Shown here piece by piece: positions 37,985 to 48,469 of a stretch of DNA of 64,000 nt; the stretch's first letter is position 1; each line of letters begins with the position of its first letter. Under the pieces are notes generated by a model, which made no database searches, was not told where the DNA came from, and saw only the letters and a program-made list of their open reading frames with translations. Position numbers and translations under genes: made by a program. This DNA comes from Lindgomyces ingoldianus. Taxonomy: Eukaryota; Ascomycota; Dothideomycetes; Pleosporales; Lindgomycetaceae. The stretch spans positions 1,459,582 to 1,523,581 of the forward strand of contig NW_022985165.1 of the NCBI RefSeq assembly GCF_010093535.1, in the 5' to 3' direction.

Positions 37985-38345
37985 GAGCCTCCTCTGCGTA
38001 GCTACACACGCAGTAGGTTTCTAATTATGCAGCCTGTATTGTCTCCTCTGCGTGGCTACGCACGCAGTAGGTAAGTAGTTGCACAGCCTGTATTAACAGG
38101 AGGCTCTAGGGCGCATAAAGGCTTAGTAGTAAGCCTTCTCTATGTAGCTACGCACACAGCAGGTTGCTAATCTTGTCTTTATGTAATTAGTTAATCTAGG
38201 GGCGCGCATAATGCTTGTCTAAGCCCTCTTTGCGTGGCTACACACGCAGTAGGAGTAAGCTGTTTGTATAGTAGCCGTTTTATTAATCCTTATAAATTTA
38301 TTTATTAAGGATAATATCCTTTGCGTAGCTACGCACGCAGTAAAT
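37985..38345. repeat. Five interspersed near-palindromes CTGCGTGGCTACGCACGCAG
   Basis: Copies at about 37986, 38044, 38135, 38227 and 38322, each ending CGCAGTAGG or similar. The later three intervals are 91-95 bp, the first 58 bp. The core is a near-palindrome that could form a stem. It retains CG-rich sequence in a RIPed context. A sixth, inverted copy lies at 31801-31818. Confidence 0.75.
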
Positions 38346-38367
38346 AGTTTATTAATAGACTAATTAG

Positions 38368-38572
38368 TGTTAGTTAACCTAGGTTTAATTAAACAAATGT
38401 ACGCCTAAAGGGCGTACTAAGAGGTAAGTAGGTAAAGATCTTCTTATTATTAACTACTGCCCTCTCTCTTTATATAAAGAAAGAGGGCTTTTAAGTACAC
38501 ATAGCCCCTAACGCACAGGCTAGATAGCTAACGTTTCAGGCAACCTAATTAAGCCGTACTTACGTACAGACA
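38368..38572. repeat. LTR, family C, right copy
   Basis: 205-bp direct repeat of 35066-35270. The differences are mainly RIP-type transitions (for example GACCTGGGTTTGATC to AACCTAGGTTTAATT). Confidence 0.75.
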
Positions 38573-38717
38573 GCTTGCTTTATTTTTTTAACTTTTTTTT
38601 TTTAACTTTCTTACTATCCTAGCTACTAGCGTAAGAGGTGTTTTAGTGTAGCTAGTTATATAGTAACTAATAATTAAAGCTATTTAACTCTAACAGAACT
38701 AGTTTAAAAAACAAGTA

Positions 38718-40585
38718 ACGTACCTAACAGGTTGGCCGGCCACACAGGTTAGCCAGCCACTTTTGCTAAGCCCCCACTAAAACCACCCTATTCTAGCGCA
38801 AAACAGCCTACTTTAGCCCTATATAAAGTAATATAACATAAGATATTATTTAAGGTTTACTTTTACTACTTACTTACACATACGCAAGTTATGCCTAGTT
38901 TAATTACACTACCTATATTACCTTTAACTTAGCTTACTTGTTTTTAGCGCGCACTTATGTCTTTAGCTTCTTTCTATTACTACGCGCTTTAAACTCTTTT
39001 AAAGTAGTTGAATAAGCTTTATTTTTAACTATTAAAGTTTTTTTTACTTAAATTTACTTTTTTTTATGTAATTTATGTTGTGTAGCAGCCTTATTTACTA
39101 CTTAAAGCTTTATAACTTCTTTTTACACTAACACTAGCTTATGCGCAATAATTGCTACTCTTTTTAAAACCTTTTTAAAGGCCTTTACTATAAATGTTAG
39201 TAAGTTATTTATATGCTTCTAAACTTTTACTTTTATAAGCATTAATTATAACTTAAATTTAAAAGTATTACTTAGAGTTTATAACTACTAGGGCTTATTA
39301 TTAATAGGTAGTAGTAGTAGTAATAAAGTATATAACTAGATATTAAAGGCTATTTTAACTTATTTTAAGTTAAATAGGACTAACCTAGCGCTTTAAAACC
39401 CTTTTTAGATATTACTAAAAGTAATTACTATATTATAAGCGCGTATAAAGCATAGTAAGAACTTAAGTTTTATAATATAAGTAATTTAGTTACATATAAG
39501 ATTTTTAGCTTAGCGCCTATATACTTTCTTTAAAAGAGTAAAACAACCTATATTAAAAGGCTGTAAAAGGTGTAATAAGTGTAAAAGTATATAAATAGTA
39601 ATAATCTTGTTCTTCTTATAGTACTACTAGAAATTAAGTAAGTTATAGCTTTTATAGCTATTAATAATAAAAAGCTAATAAGCGCTTATAACTTTTTTTT
39701 TATATGCTTATTAAAGTGCTTTAACTACTATAGCTTAAGCTTATTTATTATTTAGCTGTTTTTAAAGACTATAATAACCTAGTTTTAAAGTAGATTTTTC
39801 TTTTTATACTAAGCAGAAAGGTAATAGTAGCCCTTAAAAATAATAAAAAGTAAAATAGCTTACTTTATTATATTAATGCTTTAGATAACTATTATTTACT
39901 TCTTATTACCTTACTATATTACTTTTAGCTATTTTTATTTTTTTAAAGCTGTAATAACTGCTTTAGTTAATATTTAGCTTATTATAAAGCTTAACTTATT
40001 AAAGTTATACATGTTTTTATCTTAAATACTATACTTAGCTTTTATGTTAGCTACTAGGTAAAACTAGCTTTAAATAACCTCTAGATCTTTATAAAGCACT
40101 TTTTTATAATTATACTTATAATTAAACTTTATTATAAACTTAAAGCAGTGCTTAACCTATATACTAGGCTAGTTTAAGCTAACCTAGCCTAGATTACACT
40201 CTATGCGTAAGGAATTAGCTATATTAGCTATACCTGTAAGCCTAAAGGGAAATTTATATGTAATAAGCTTAAGTATGTACTTAATAACTACTTTTTTTTT
40301 AAGCTTAGTTAAATTTCTTAATTTAGGCTAGTATTTTACTTATAAAGGCTGTCTAGTGTGTTAATTACTTAGTGTTATATAAAAAACATTATAAATAGCT
40401 GCAGCGTGTTATAAGAAGAGTTTTAAGTCTTATTTAAAAGCTTAAAAAGTAAGCTATATTTAACATTCTTTAAAAGATTTAATCTAGTGTTGTTGTTAAG
40501 GCATTATGTAGATAAGTAGAGTTTAGTAGGGGCTTAGCAAAAGTAGCCGGCTAACCTGTGTGGCCAGCCAACCTGTTAGGTACGT
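38718..40585 (-). mobile_element. Fot1/pogo-like DNA transposon, family FA, uninterrupted
   Basis: 1868 bp, from ACGTACCTAACAGG to CCTGTTAGGTACGT, flanked by TA (38716-38717, 40586-40587). It aligns along its whole length with the interrupted copy at 21563-29532 and confirms its structure. Terminal inverted repeats have an internal direct repeat GGTTRGCCGGC. Transposase was coded on the minus strand, judged by the basic C-terminal remnant near 38945-39005. Heavily RIPed. Confidence 0.87.
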
Positions 40586-40587
40586 TA

Positions 40588-41710
40588 GTAATTTATAAGC
40601 TTTTACTTTTTTTCTTATATTACTAAAAAAGAAATAGTTATGTAGTAGTTATTTAGACTTTAATTTTATGTTTTTAAAATTTTATAATATTAGTCGCTAT
40701 AAATAGAGTACAACATAACTTAAATTAAAATATACTACTTGTACAGATTATGTAGGCTGTAACAGTAACAGTACCTCTCCTCCTCTCTGCTGTACGAATG
40801 TAACCAACATCTCACCTGTATAGGCCTTAAAATCGCCTAATCTTACAGTAATACGCCTCGTTGGAAGCGCTGTCGATGGTAGGCGTGCTGGCCGAATGTC
40901 CTACAGCCTACTAACGGCGCATCTGTTCAATCTGTCTGCATTTACTCCCAACAACCAAAGATCCTTGAAAGTACGCGCGTCACTCCCTCTAAACGCTACT
41001 TCTTTATTCTACACCGAATGCATTCGAACGAGTCAGGGCCTTAAATGATACTTAAACACATTCCGCACGTAGAAGCAGGTCGGGACTCGAAGACTTTGTT
41101 TGAAGACGTTGATTGGCATAACACGCGCGCCGTACAGAAGAGATAGGTGCTTTCAACGGTTTACGTTTGTTTATCTACGACATCTAACTATACTTACATG
41201 ACCGCGAGAGAGAGGAGAGAGCAACTTAGCCTCAAGTTGCCACAATGACTTCGAGGCGTCAGTGAAACGTCCAATATAAAGATTCAAAGGCTTGTGTAAG
41301 AGGGCTTTCGCATACGAAGCTTGTTTCGAACAGCTTCTGGCAGTGGTTCAAACACTCAAAATTGTTACGGGGTGGATGGGGTACCTGGCGATTGCGAAGA
41401 TCGCGGTCAAAGGTCATGGGCTTTTCGAAATCTGAGTTCAAGAACGATGGGTGTTCAAATGTATTGGAGAAGATGGATTTTGGAGACTGGTGGTCTCGAA
41501 GAGGGGTTGCATCGCTCAATATGAAGGACAGTCAGACGGAGGATGAAATAGCCCTTCAACGACGAGCAGCGATGGCGGTTGAGCTTGAGACTTGATGACA
41601 AAATGCTGGGAGCAAGAAGGTTCGGTCGAGCAAGCCTGCCACATACATTGTCTGTAGTGTCATTTTAGAATAACCGCGTTAGCACCACCCCCTGACGTTC
41701 TATCGGGGGG
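40588..41710. other. Edge of the main gene island, no gene called
   Basis: RIPed until about 40770, then GC-balanced. Short ORFs on both strands around 41259-41595 overlap each other and show no family features. Confidence 0.4.
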
Positions 41711-42360
41711 GCCTTAGGCTTCATCGGCGGTGAGGTGGGGTATGGGGCACCTAAGATATATTTTGCGATGTTCAAAGAAGGAAATGTTCACATACCTTAC
41801 CCTACTACAACTTGTTCTCCAACTCGGCCCTCAACTTCGTCTCCAATTCGGCCCTCACCTCCTTTCTCCAATTCGGCCCTCAACTTCGTCTCCAATTCGG
41901 CCCTCACCTCCTTTCTCCAATTCGGCCCTCAACCTCTTCTCCAACTCAGCTCAACTCCGCGTACACTTTCGGCCTCATATCTTCCCGTAGCTCCCCCTCA
42001 ATCTCCGCCACTAACCCACTCGTCAACTCCTCCTCAACACAACCCTTACACTCCTCTTCACCCCCGCTAAAATCCTCTTCTCTATCTCTACCTCCTTCTC
42101 CTTCTCCTTCGCTGCCTTCCTGCCCTCATCCGCTGCCCTCATCATGCCCTTGCGTCCGCTATTGCCTTTGAATAAGGCGTATTGACCCAGATAAGCTTCG
42201 CGGCGACCGGAACCAGCAAGCCGATAAGAACACCGATGGCACCGCTGTACCAAGAACCTATGTGCGTTTGGGTTTGGGGGATTTCGATTGGCTACAACAA
42301 CAGCAAGAATGAGCACTGAACACAATTGGAATTGCCGCTCTAGCCACACGAAGTACATAA
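41711..42360 (-). pseudogene. Relic of a coiled-coil and membrane protein gene
   Basis: The minus strand shows pieces of a protein in different frames. One frame at about 42150-42290 holds a hydrophobic segment (GAIGVLIGLLVPVAAKLIWV), one membrane helix. Another frame at about 42030-42130 reads a lysine/glutamate-rich stretch. The minisatellite at 41810-41945 then encodes fragments of a heptad-like repeat (AELE..LRAELE). Frames change because one repeat unit has 25 bp and the other 24 bp. I take this as a decayed coiled-coil gene. The family is unknown, and a gene with unrecognised introns is possible. Confidence 0.35.
41810..41945. repeat. Minisatellite with alternating 24- and 25-bp units
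   Basis: About five units of the pattern TCCAATTCGGCCCTCA followed by ACTTCGTC or CCTCCTTTC. Identity between units is nearly complete. Confidence 0.85.
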
Positions 42361-43509
42361 AACGAGATGCAGTGCATTTAGAGATGCTGTAGGGGGGAAA
42401 TAGCTGAGGTGCAAGGGTCGGAGACGATGTGGCCCAAAGAGCGTGCTAGGAAGAGAATACAGGCTGGGAGGATGTCGGGTGGTTACGACTTCGAGAGGGT
42501 GTACCTCGCACAAAAACGGTAGTGGGTAGAAGAAGTTATGCGTACCATATCGAAAATGTGGTCTGCCAAAGAACAAGAAGAAACCTACGAAAAGAAATAC
42601 ATATGTCTGAAATACTGGCGGACAGGTGCGCAACTGCCAGTCTTCACAACAGTCCTCCCGGATGCGCTGAGACGCGGCCTCCTTGCTAGAGCTTCATACA
42701 CGAGAAGGAAGGAACCATAGTCACACTTGCCTATCGTTGTAGTCGGGCTTGGAGATACTGAAAAGCCCGCTTCAGGCTTCAGGGAAGGGAAACGGGGGGG
42801 TGTGGTCAAATGAAACACCATGCCTCCACCTTCTCCCTGTCTTGCCACACCACCAACAAATCACCTATCCATGAAGCCACAGGCTCTGCATGTTCCTTGC
42901 CACCTATCTCAACACGCCATGGCATTTTCATGCAAAGTCGATTCTACTTTCCAATTTGTCCCTTCGAGGATATTGAAGAAGACTTCGCGTATTTCGCAAA
43001 TCCCATTGTTTAGGTGGGCGGAGAAGAGATGGACCGGGAAATAAGATACTAGCGGTGAAGGGATGATTAGTCGGGGGCTGGCAGCTTCCGCACTCACTCA
43101 ACAATACGCATACGAGCTATTTCACAAAATTTCATAAGACTGCATCGTAAAGCGTCCAAAAAGAACTACAAACCAAGACTCAGTGATGAGATTCCCAAAA
43201 ATCTTTGCCAGGAGGAGCAGATAAATGCAAGTATACGAAGCCAGATAAACCGTTCTGGAATCTCCCTCTATTTATACGACCAGCCCGCCTTCAATGTCTC
43301 ACATTATACATTCGACCAAACCCCAGATAATCATTCTTTCCCATGACCCGAGAGCGCAATATCATATGGCGTGGAACATAACTGGGGTGGCGTTTGTTTG
43401 TTCAATCTCTTGCTGAATTTATTAAGGAATGTCGGCAGGATGCCAAATTTTGTCCTAAGATTGAATCATGCAATTGCTGACGTTAATTCCGGCAATACAG
43501 AATCGATGG
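42361..43509. other. Intergenic region, no gene recognised
   Basis: Several overlapping 60-100 codon ORFs on both strands (42340-42848, 42810-43097) contradict each other and show no conserved motifs. The part close to 43510 is downstream sequence of the DUF6594 gene. Confidence 0.4.
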
Positions 43510-44506
43510 TTATGTTTGAGAGACAAAACACTCGCAGGAGTTCTGGCCAGTGCTGCCGACAAAGACAACTTGAACGGCTGCAAACGCAGCAGTTGCTGTG
43601 AAAACCTCGATTGGTCGAGAATTGGTGAAGACTTCTAGAGCGAGAGAGAACATGGCTGAGAATCCGACCACTGCGCCAAGGTGGGCAGGTAGGCTTCTGA
43701 CGTAGTAAAGCCCTAGGACTGCGATGGATGGCAACAACGTTGAGAGAATAACTGTCATGACTCGTGCAAGACGAACGAACCAGTTGTCGTTGAGATGGGC
43801 GATACCCACCTTTTCTTGGCCGTTTATTGGTTTCTACTCTTCCCTGGTCAGTGTCTACCTTTTCACGCATGTCGAATTCGACGTCGCACCTTCCAACGCT
43901 TCAACACTTTCGCGTATAGCCAAGGGTACGCCTTTCTTTCCGCCCATCTTGTAAACTTATCTGTTCTTGCTCTGCTACAGATGGATATCAAGTCCCGCCG
44001 CTCGCCTTTTTTCCAAGGTCGTGCTTCGAATCCTTCAAGAAAGCCGTTTCCTCCCTCAGCATGCAGAAGCCAATGTAAGAGAATTCCTACATCATAGTCG
44101 TTGGCTTTGTTGAGTTTGCATAGTTGGGATTGCTGCAATAGAGCATCGTCTACGTTCGTTTTGGTAAGCCTTTCATGTCGCAGCTTCTTGTGGGATGATC
44201 CGTACTGTAATCCTTTACTTTCTGTCGAATTTCGAGCACTTTCTTCCATTGCGCGCTGTCTGGTGAATGAGCCATGTTCCAGACGCTCTTCTCATATGTC
44301 TCCCGCGTTGGATCCCGGCTCGTGTGGTCGTCATGTGTCAGAACGTTCAGCTCAAGTTCCAGGTTTACTAGTTCCGCTTGCATATACAGCAAATTGCGAG
44401 CATTGAGGTCTGCGAATCGCTTGAAGAGGCCCATTCCAGAGTCGAAATGTGGACCCATGAATTTGGCCAGGCCTGGATAGCCATCTTGGATATCGCCCAG
44501 TGCCAT
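43510..44506 (-). CDS. DUF6594 family membrane protein, 294 residues, three exons
   Basis: Spliced model: exons 44506-44206, 44149-43890, 43833-43510; two introns of 56 bp (44150-44205, GTACGG..CGTAG; 43834-43889, GTGCGA..GAGTAG with a CTGAC branch site). The exons total 885 bp and join in frame. The N-terminal part has the DUF6594 signature: GYPGLAKFM, FKRFADLNARNLLYMQAEL and, across the first splice, KVKDYNDALLQQSQL. The middle has GFLEGFEARPW and FTRW. The C-terminal third has three hydrophobic segments, VMTVILSTLLPSIAVLGLYY, GAVVGFSAMFSLALEVF and the end AAFAAVQVVFVG. Function is not established. The family is abundant in plant-associated and lichen fungi. The first donor is unusual, but only this splice restores the family sequence. 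Confidence 0.87.
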
Positions 44507-44904
44507 GGCGTTATTTATTTCGCCAGCAACCCAGACGATTCCGGACGGGCATAGATCGTTCTCTGGTTGAGATGGTGGGTGTTGACATGTCGTTCAATAC
44601 CCTCTAGGCAGCAAGTGGACTGCCGAGTTGAGCCTCAGCCTTGCAGCATCCAAGACGCTTTACTGCTTATCGCAACTTTCATGCTGCCCCGCTTCCAAGG
44701 CTCTCAAATCTCACGCCCGCTCTCCCATTTTTCTGACCCCTATAGCTTCCCTTTAGGGCTCGCCTCTAGCGCTGGTCCACGTCGAAGGGAACAAGTCGGT
44801 ATCGAGCATAGAAGGTAAGGATTGTCGCGAGAACCACTCTATGGCCCTTCTATGTAACTCACCATGATTAGATCAACTGCAACCTACTGTATGACCCGAC
44901 GATC
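44507..44904. other. Divergent intergenic region with a possible 5'-UTR intron
   Basis: Separates the minus-strand DUF6594 gene from the plus-strand retropepsin-like gene. A 57-bp segment 44815-44871 has intron-like ends (GTAAGG..TTAG) and a TAACTCAC branch-like site; it would lie in the leader of the downstream gene. A 83-codon ORF before it is not recognisable. Confidence 0.4.
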
Positions 44905-46036
44905 ATGGCTCTCTATCCCTCGAATAAGGACCATAACACCGATCCGATTGTTTACGCGACCTCCCAGGCCGTCCAAGGAGGGCTTGGTGCAGTTCCGAGC
45001 CTCAACAATTGTAATGTCACTGTGAACATCTTCAACACCTGTAATCACGTCAATAATGAATTAACGACGATTGGCTCTCGCCATCCGAGCGACCGTCGCG
45101 ATCGAGACCGGGACATTTACTTTTGGGACAGTCACAATAACACACACGCCATGAGGGGATTTGTTGATACAGGGTCAGATGGTAACTTCATGGCCCTAGG
45201 GAAGGCGAGGCTTTTAGGCTACCCGATCGAAACCGATACAGGATTTGGTTTCTCCTCAGCGGACGGGCGCAATATAACAATTGTTGGGAAGTTTCGCTGC
45301 TCCTGGTATATCAACAGTCGAAGCTTTACAGAAGACTTCTTTGTTCTTCGAGACCCACCATGCGACGTCATCATAGGATTTCCGAGATTAGATCAACTTC
45401 GCCTTAACGACACGCAATTACTCGTGTTAGTTAAGAACTTTGGCTTCAAGAAGAGTAAGTTCCGCACCGCAGACAATGTCAAATAGCTAATCGAGATTCA
45501 CGACTAGAAGAGAAGACTGAGCAAGCCAGAATTCAAGCTGAATACGAAAAGCGAACGGAGTATCAGGAGAGGGAACGCACCGCAAGGCTTCTCGAAGCGT
45601 CGTCCCCGTACGCGCGGCCATCATCCGGCCATCAATCTACATACACTACCGTCACGTCCTTCCATGCATCTCCTGCAGGCCAGACTTCCGCCGCAAGAGA
45701 TTGGATATGGTCAGAGGTACATAAGGCCTACTACCGAGTAACCACGGATAATGGTGAGATATTTCCTATTCATTTCTCAGCGCTCTTGCCTAGAATGTCA
45801 AATAATAATAAGGCACAGGTGTGCCTTCTTACGAGTGGTTTCACTCCCGTAGACAGCCAGCATATCGCGCATCAGAGCTAGCTCATGCTCCAAACCCTCC
45901 ATCATCTTCAACTCCTCAACCGGCTTATCCACCACCCCTTCAACCCCTTCAATATGCCTCAGCCACCACCCAACCTCTCTCTTCAGCTCCTCGATTACCT
46001 CCCGCTATGGCATCAACTGTCCTCCCAGATCATTGA
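44905..46036 (+). CDS. Retropepsin-like aspartic protease domain protein, 337 residues
   Basis: Spliced model: exons 44905-45454, 45508-45753, 45819-46036; introns of 53 bp (GTAAGT..GACTAG, branch GCTAATC) and 65 bp (GTGAGA..GCACAG). The exons total 1014 bp in frame. Residues 85-160 form a retropepsin-like fold: FVDTGSDGNFM holds the catalytic D-T-G triad (Asp88), and DVIIGFPRL (154-162) is the hydrophobic-hydrophobic-Gly element near the end of such domains. After the first splice comes a charged, probably helical stretch (182-215), then a segment with WIWSEVHKAYYRV and YEWFH, and a proline-rich tail from about 270. No reverse transcriptase or integrase is attached and the GC content is normal, so it looks like a host gene rather than a retrotransposon. 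Activity as a dimer is inference. Confidence 0.75.
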
Positions 46037-46627
46037 CTGGTTCTCGACATACCTTACGCATCATCATCACATCTGAAAAGTCGTCCACGATCCCGTTGAT
46101 GTGTTCCAAAAGTTTATTTTGAGAAGCGGTCGGGCTTTCTGTGCCAGGGGATGCTACCTGGGTGCTTTCGTCTTGCATACCATCATTTTAGAATTGGATT
46201 GTAGCATTTCGCGTTGCCATCCGCGTTTCAGGGCCCAGCGCTTCAGAATCGGGCATAATCACAATTAGAAAGATTAAGCAAATGAGTGGAGGAATATTAG
46301 ACCGCTTACCAATTGAGACGTCTGAGGATAGGATTCTTTCCGATTCTAAAAGCGATTGGAAGAGAAACTGCAAACTTGGTTGCGGTACTACATCGGCAAA
46401 CATGGAATTGTGAATTTGGGAGGTGGACATGGGGAACAAAGAACTGCATCTTAAATCCAGCATCGAGAATAACGAAATAGAGCAATACTTATTATCTGCC
46501 AAGGCTGCGTCCCGCAGTATCATTTGCCAAGAACTTTCGTCATTTAGTTAGAGGTATTTGGATAGGTTATGGCTTCTCGGAACTAGTTCAGATATCAAAC
46601 GGCCACTTTGACAAACCATCCTACCCT
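46037..46627. other. Intergenic, possible small unrecognised minus-strand gene
   Basis: A 111-codon minus-strand ORF (46188-46523) contains two intron-like segments (about GTATTGC..GATGCAG and GTAAGCGG..), hinting at a spliced gene, but the reading is not recognisable and I do not call it. Confidence 0.35.
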
Positions 46628-47377
46628 TCACGCTGCCCGCATAGGACTCTGCCTACTCCCATAACCCCCAACAAAATAGTCTTCAAATCCATTCACACCC
46701 TTCCCGATCCTATTCGCCGGCGGCTGCGGCAACTGATCTAACACGATCTGATCTCCAGTCAACGTGAAATTGACAGACGCTAGAGGTTGATTATCAATCA
46801 ACAATATATAATCTCCAGAATACAGCACCTTATTCCCGCTTTCGTCAACTCTAGCCAAAGACCCAAGTATCAGGTTCAAGTTCGCGGTGCTAGAGGCGTC
46901 CCCTGATATTGAAAACAAACGTTGTTATGCTACGAGTGCTTTGTTGGGATATGGTTCCGGTCCAAATGATCCAGTTAAATAGGCTAGAGCGACTTAGTCT
47001 GATTTCATGTACCCTGTGTTCCTGACTTCGCCTTGAATCGGTGAGGACGTGAAGGGACAGTGATCGGGATATGTGGCGTTGATACTATGACATGCTGAGA
47101 TCAAGTTCGAGATGTCGTAGGATTGCTAGAGAGGAGAGGTGACATCGGTGGTGAAGTTTGTGTAGTGCATTCCAGGCTCGAATTCGAAGATTGCAGTCCC
47201 GTTGTACCATTTATATGTTCTGCCGGGATTGTTGGGTCCTGGACGAAGTGACATGTCAGTCATGGGGGCCTCGTTGATGTAGGATGCTAGGTATTGTGTT
47301 AACGGCAATCGATCTGCAGGTGCAAATTTTCCGGTAATGATATCCATGATTGCAACACCACCATCCTCGAGGCTTCA
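46628..47377 (-). pseudogene. GH3 beta-xylosidase, C-terminal fragment with three stops
   Basis: Read in one continuous frame on the minus strand, about 250 codons match the C-terminal part of fungal GH3 exo-1,4-beta-xylosidases (BxlB/XlnD type). Visible are GGVAIMDIITGK, RLPLTQY, PMTDMSLRP, GRTYKWYNGT, a DISNLISACHSINATYPDHC segment, and the fibronectin-III-like end (LILGSLARVDESGNKVLYSGDY, VNFTLTGDQIVLDQLPQPP). Three in-frame stops interrupt it: after TTDVTSPL, after KSD and after KALVA. The catalytic (alpha/beta)8 domain is missing; homology stops at about 47377, where repeat-like DNA and a hAT relic begin. The stops are not C-to-T changes only, so ordinary decay rather than RIP. Confidence 0.85.
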
Positions 47378-47660
47378 ACCCTAGCCTAATTAGGCAGAAG
47401 CTAGGCCCTATCAGGTAGTTTCGGGCGCTGAGAGAGTGAATTGAGGTACCGAGACTGCCGCCCGCCCATCCTTTTGGTATGCCACGTAACATAAAAAAAC
47501 ATCCAAAAGGCGCTGTCGCGCCTACTCCGAACGCCTGTCTATCAGCGGAGTGCTTATACAGTCGTTGCATCAATGCACACCTGACTGCTGCCATGGTGGG
47601 CGGTAAAAACCTGAGGCAACGACCCTATCGACCCTGGGCTTCTTAGAAGAAGCCAGAGGT
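47378..47660. other. Probable DNA-transposon end sequence
   Basis: Between the xylosidase break and the hAT relic. The minus strand reads YKHSADRQAFGVGATAPFG, a phrase I associate with repeated non-coding DNA in Pleosporales genomes; this is memory only. It may be the terminal region of the hAT element that truncated the gene. Confidence 0.35.
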
Positions 47661-47673
47661 AAGAACAGAATAG

Positions 47674-47877
47674 CCAGATCTCGTACGGATGGCAACGGAC
47701 GTACTATCTATACCCCAAATGAGATCTGAGACTGAGAGGATTTTCTCGCCAGCAGGTGAACTTATCACCAATCGCCATAACAAGCCCCAGGAGGACATTA
47801 TTGAGACTCATGGGTGCATAAGCTTATGGTGTAGGGCAGGTCGTGTTAAAATAGGGCGGCATGCGGAATCTCTGTAA
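47674..47877 (+). pseudogene. hAT transposase C-terminal (dimerisation) domain relic
   Basis: About 55 codons read PDLVRMATDVLSIPQM, then SETERIFSPAGELITNRH, then EDIIETHGCISLW. This is the hATC dimerisation motif of hAT-superfamily transposases (typical form ARxALDxLSIPxMSxExERxFS). The rest of the transposase is absent and the frame ends shortly after, so it is a fragment. It lies head-on to the truncated GH3 gene, suggesting the insertion or later deletion removed that gene's 5' part. Confidence 0.82.
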
Positions 47878-48465
47878 AGGGTGCGGAGAACAAAAACTGG
47901 ATTTAGATTAAGGATCATGCAGCAAAATTTGGGTTCAAAGCAACTTAATAGATTTGGACACATTTTGAGTGGCATTGTATTGATATGTGACTTACTCTTG
48001 ATGTTAAGCAGTGAATTGATTAACCCTCCGACCCGCCCTAGGGCAGATTTGATAGAGAACTCCATATAGACTTTCCCGCCAACCATTCATTGAGCACCTG
48101 CCGGTGGTCCACCTGCCCATACCGGACACTGGCTTCACCATCAGATTCAATGTCCTGGTATGCCAGAAATATTCCCTCGCTCTCGTCCTCCCCGCTATCT
48201 TCGTTAACCTCGTCGTTAATACTGTAGGTCCCATGGCGCTGGTTTCGACCTTGAAAAGAATTAGAGGAATGCTATGTCAATAAAAAGGGATTCCGTATAC
48301 AGCCATCCGAACTCCAGGTCATCTGGTAATACCGACCATGGTGGAGTTTGTTTAGTGAAACACATGAAGGAGTCTAGCAGGTAGCTTGCTTCCTCTGATC
48401 GTGTATTATGTCCGTCCTGGTAGGTTCTACAAGCCAATGAGTAAGCAAAAGAAGGAAACTTTAAC
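47878..48465. other. GC-balanced region, no gene called
   Basis: On the minus strand an acidic reading (NDEVNEDSGEDESEG, about 48170-48225) continues for about 64 codons to a stop near 48040. It may be another gene fragment. No family recognised. Confidence 0.35.
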
Positions 48466-48469
48466 TAAC

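Larger units (their letters stand above)
35066..38572. mobile_element. Small LTR-flanked non-coding element (family C), interrupted
   Basis: Two direct copies of a 205-bp repeat (35066-35270, 38368-38572; TGTTAGTTRACC to GTACARACA) enclose 3.1 kb. Of this, 1863 bp is a Fot-like insertion (35274-37136), so the true interior is only about 1.2 kb, without any coding potential but with palindromic and tandem repeats. This fits a non-autonomous TRIM/LARD-like retroelement. Against it, I found no matching 5-bp target duplication (TTTTT left, GCTTG right), so two independent solo LTRs cannot be excluded. Confidence 0.55.

Noticed and set aside
37985..38345. CRISPR-like array of palindromic repeats
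   Set aside because: Eukaryotic context, spacers of uneven length that are not unique short spacers, and association with a retroelement LTR.
42340..43097. Overlapping 60-100 codon ORFs on both strands
   Set aside because: Mutually exclusive frames with no conserved pattern; expected by chance in GC-balanced intergenic DNA.
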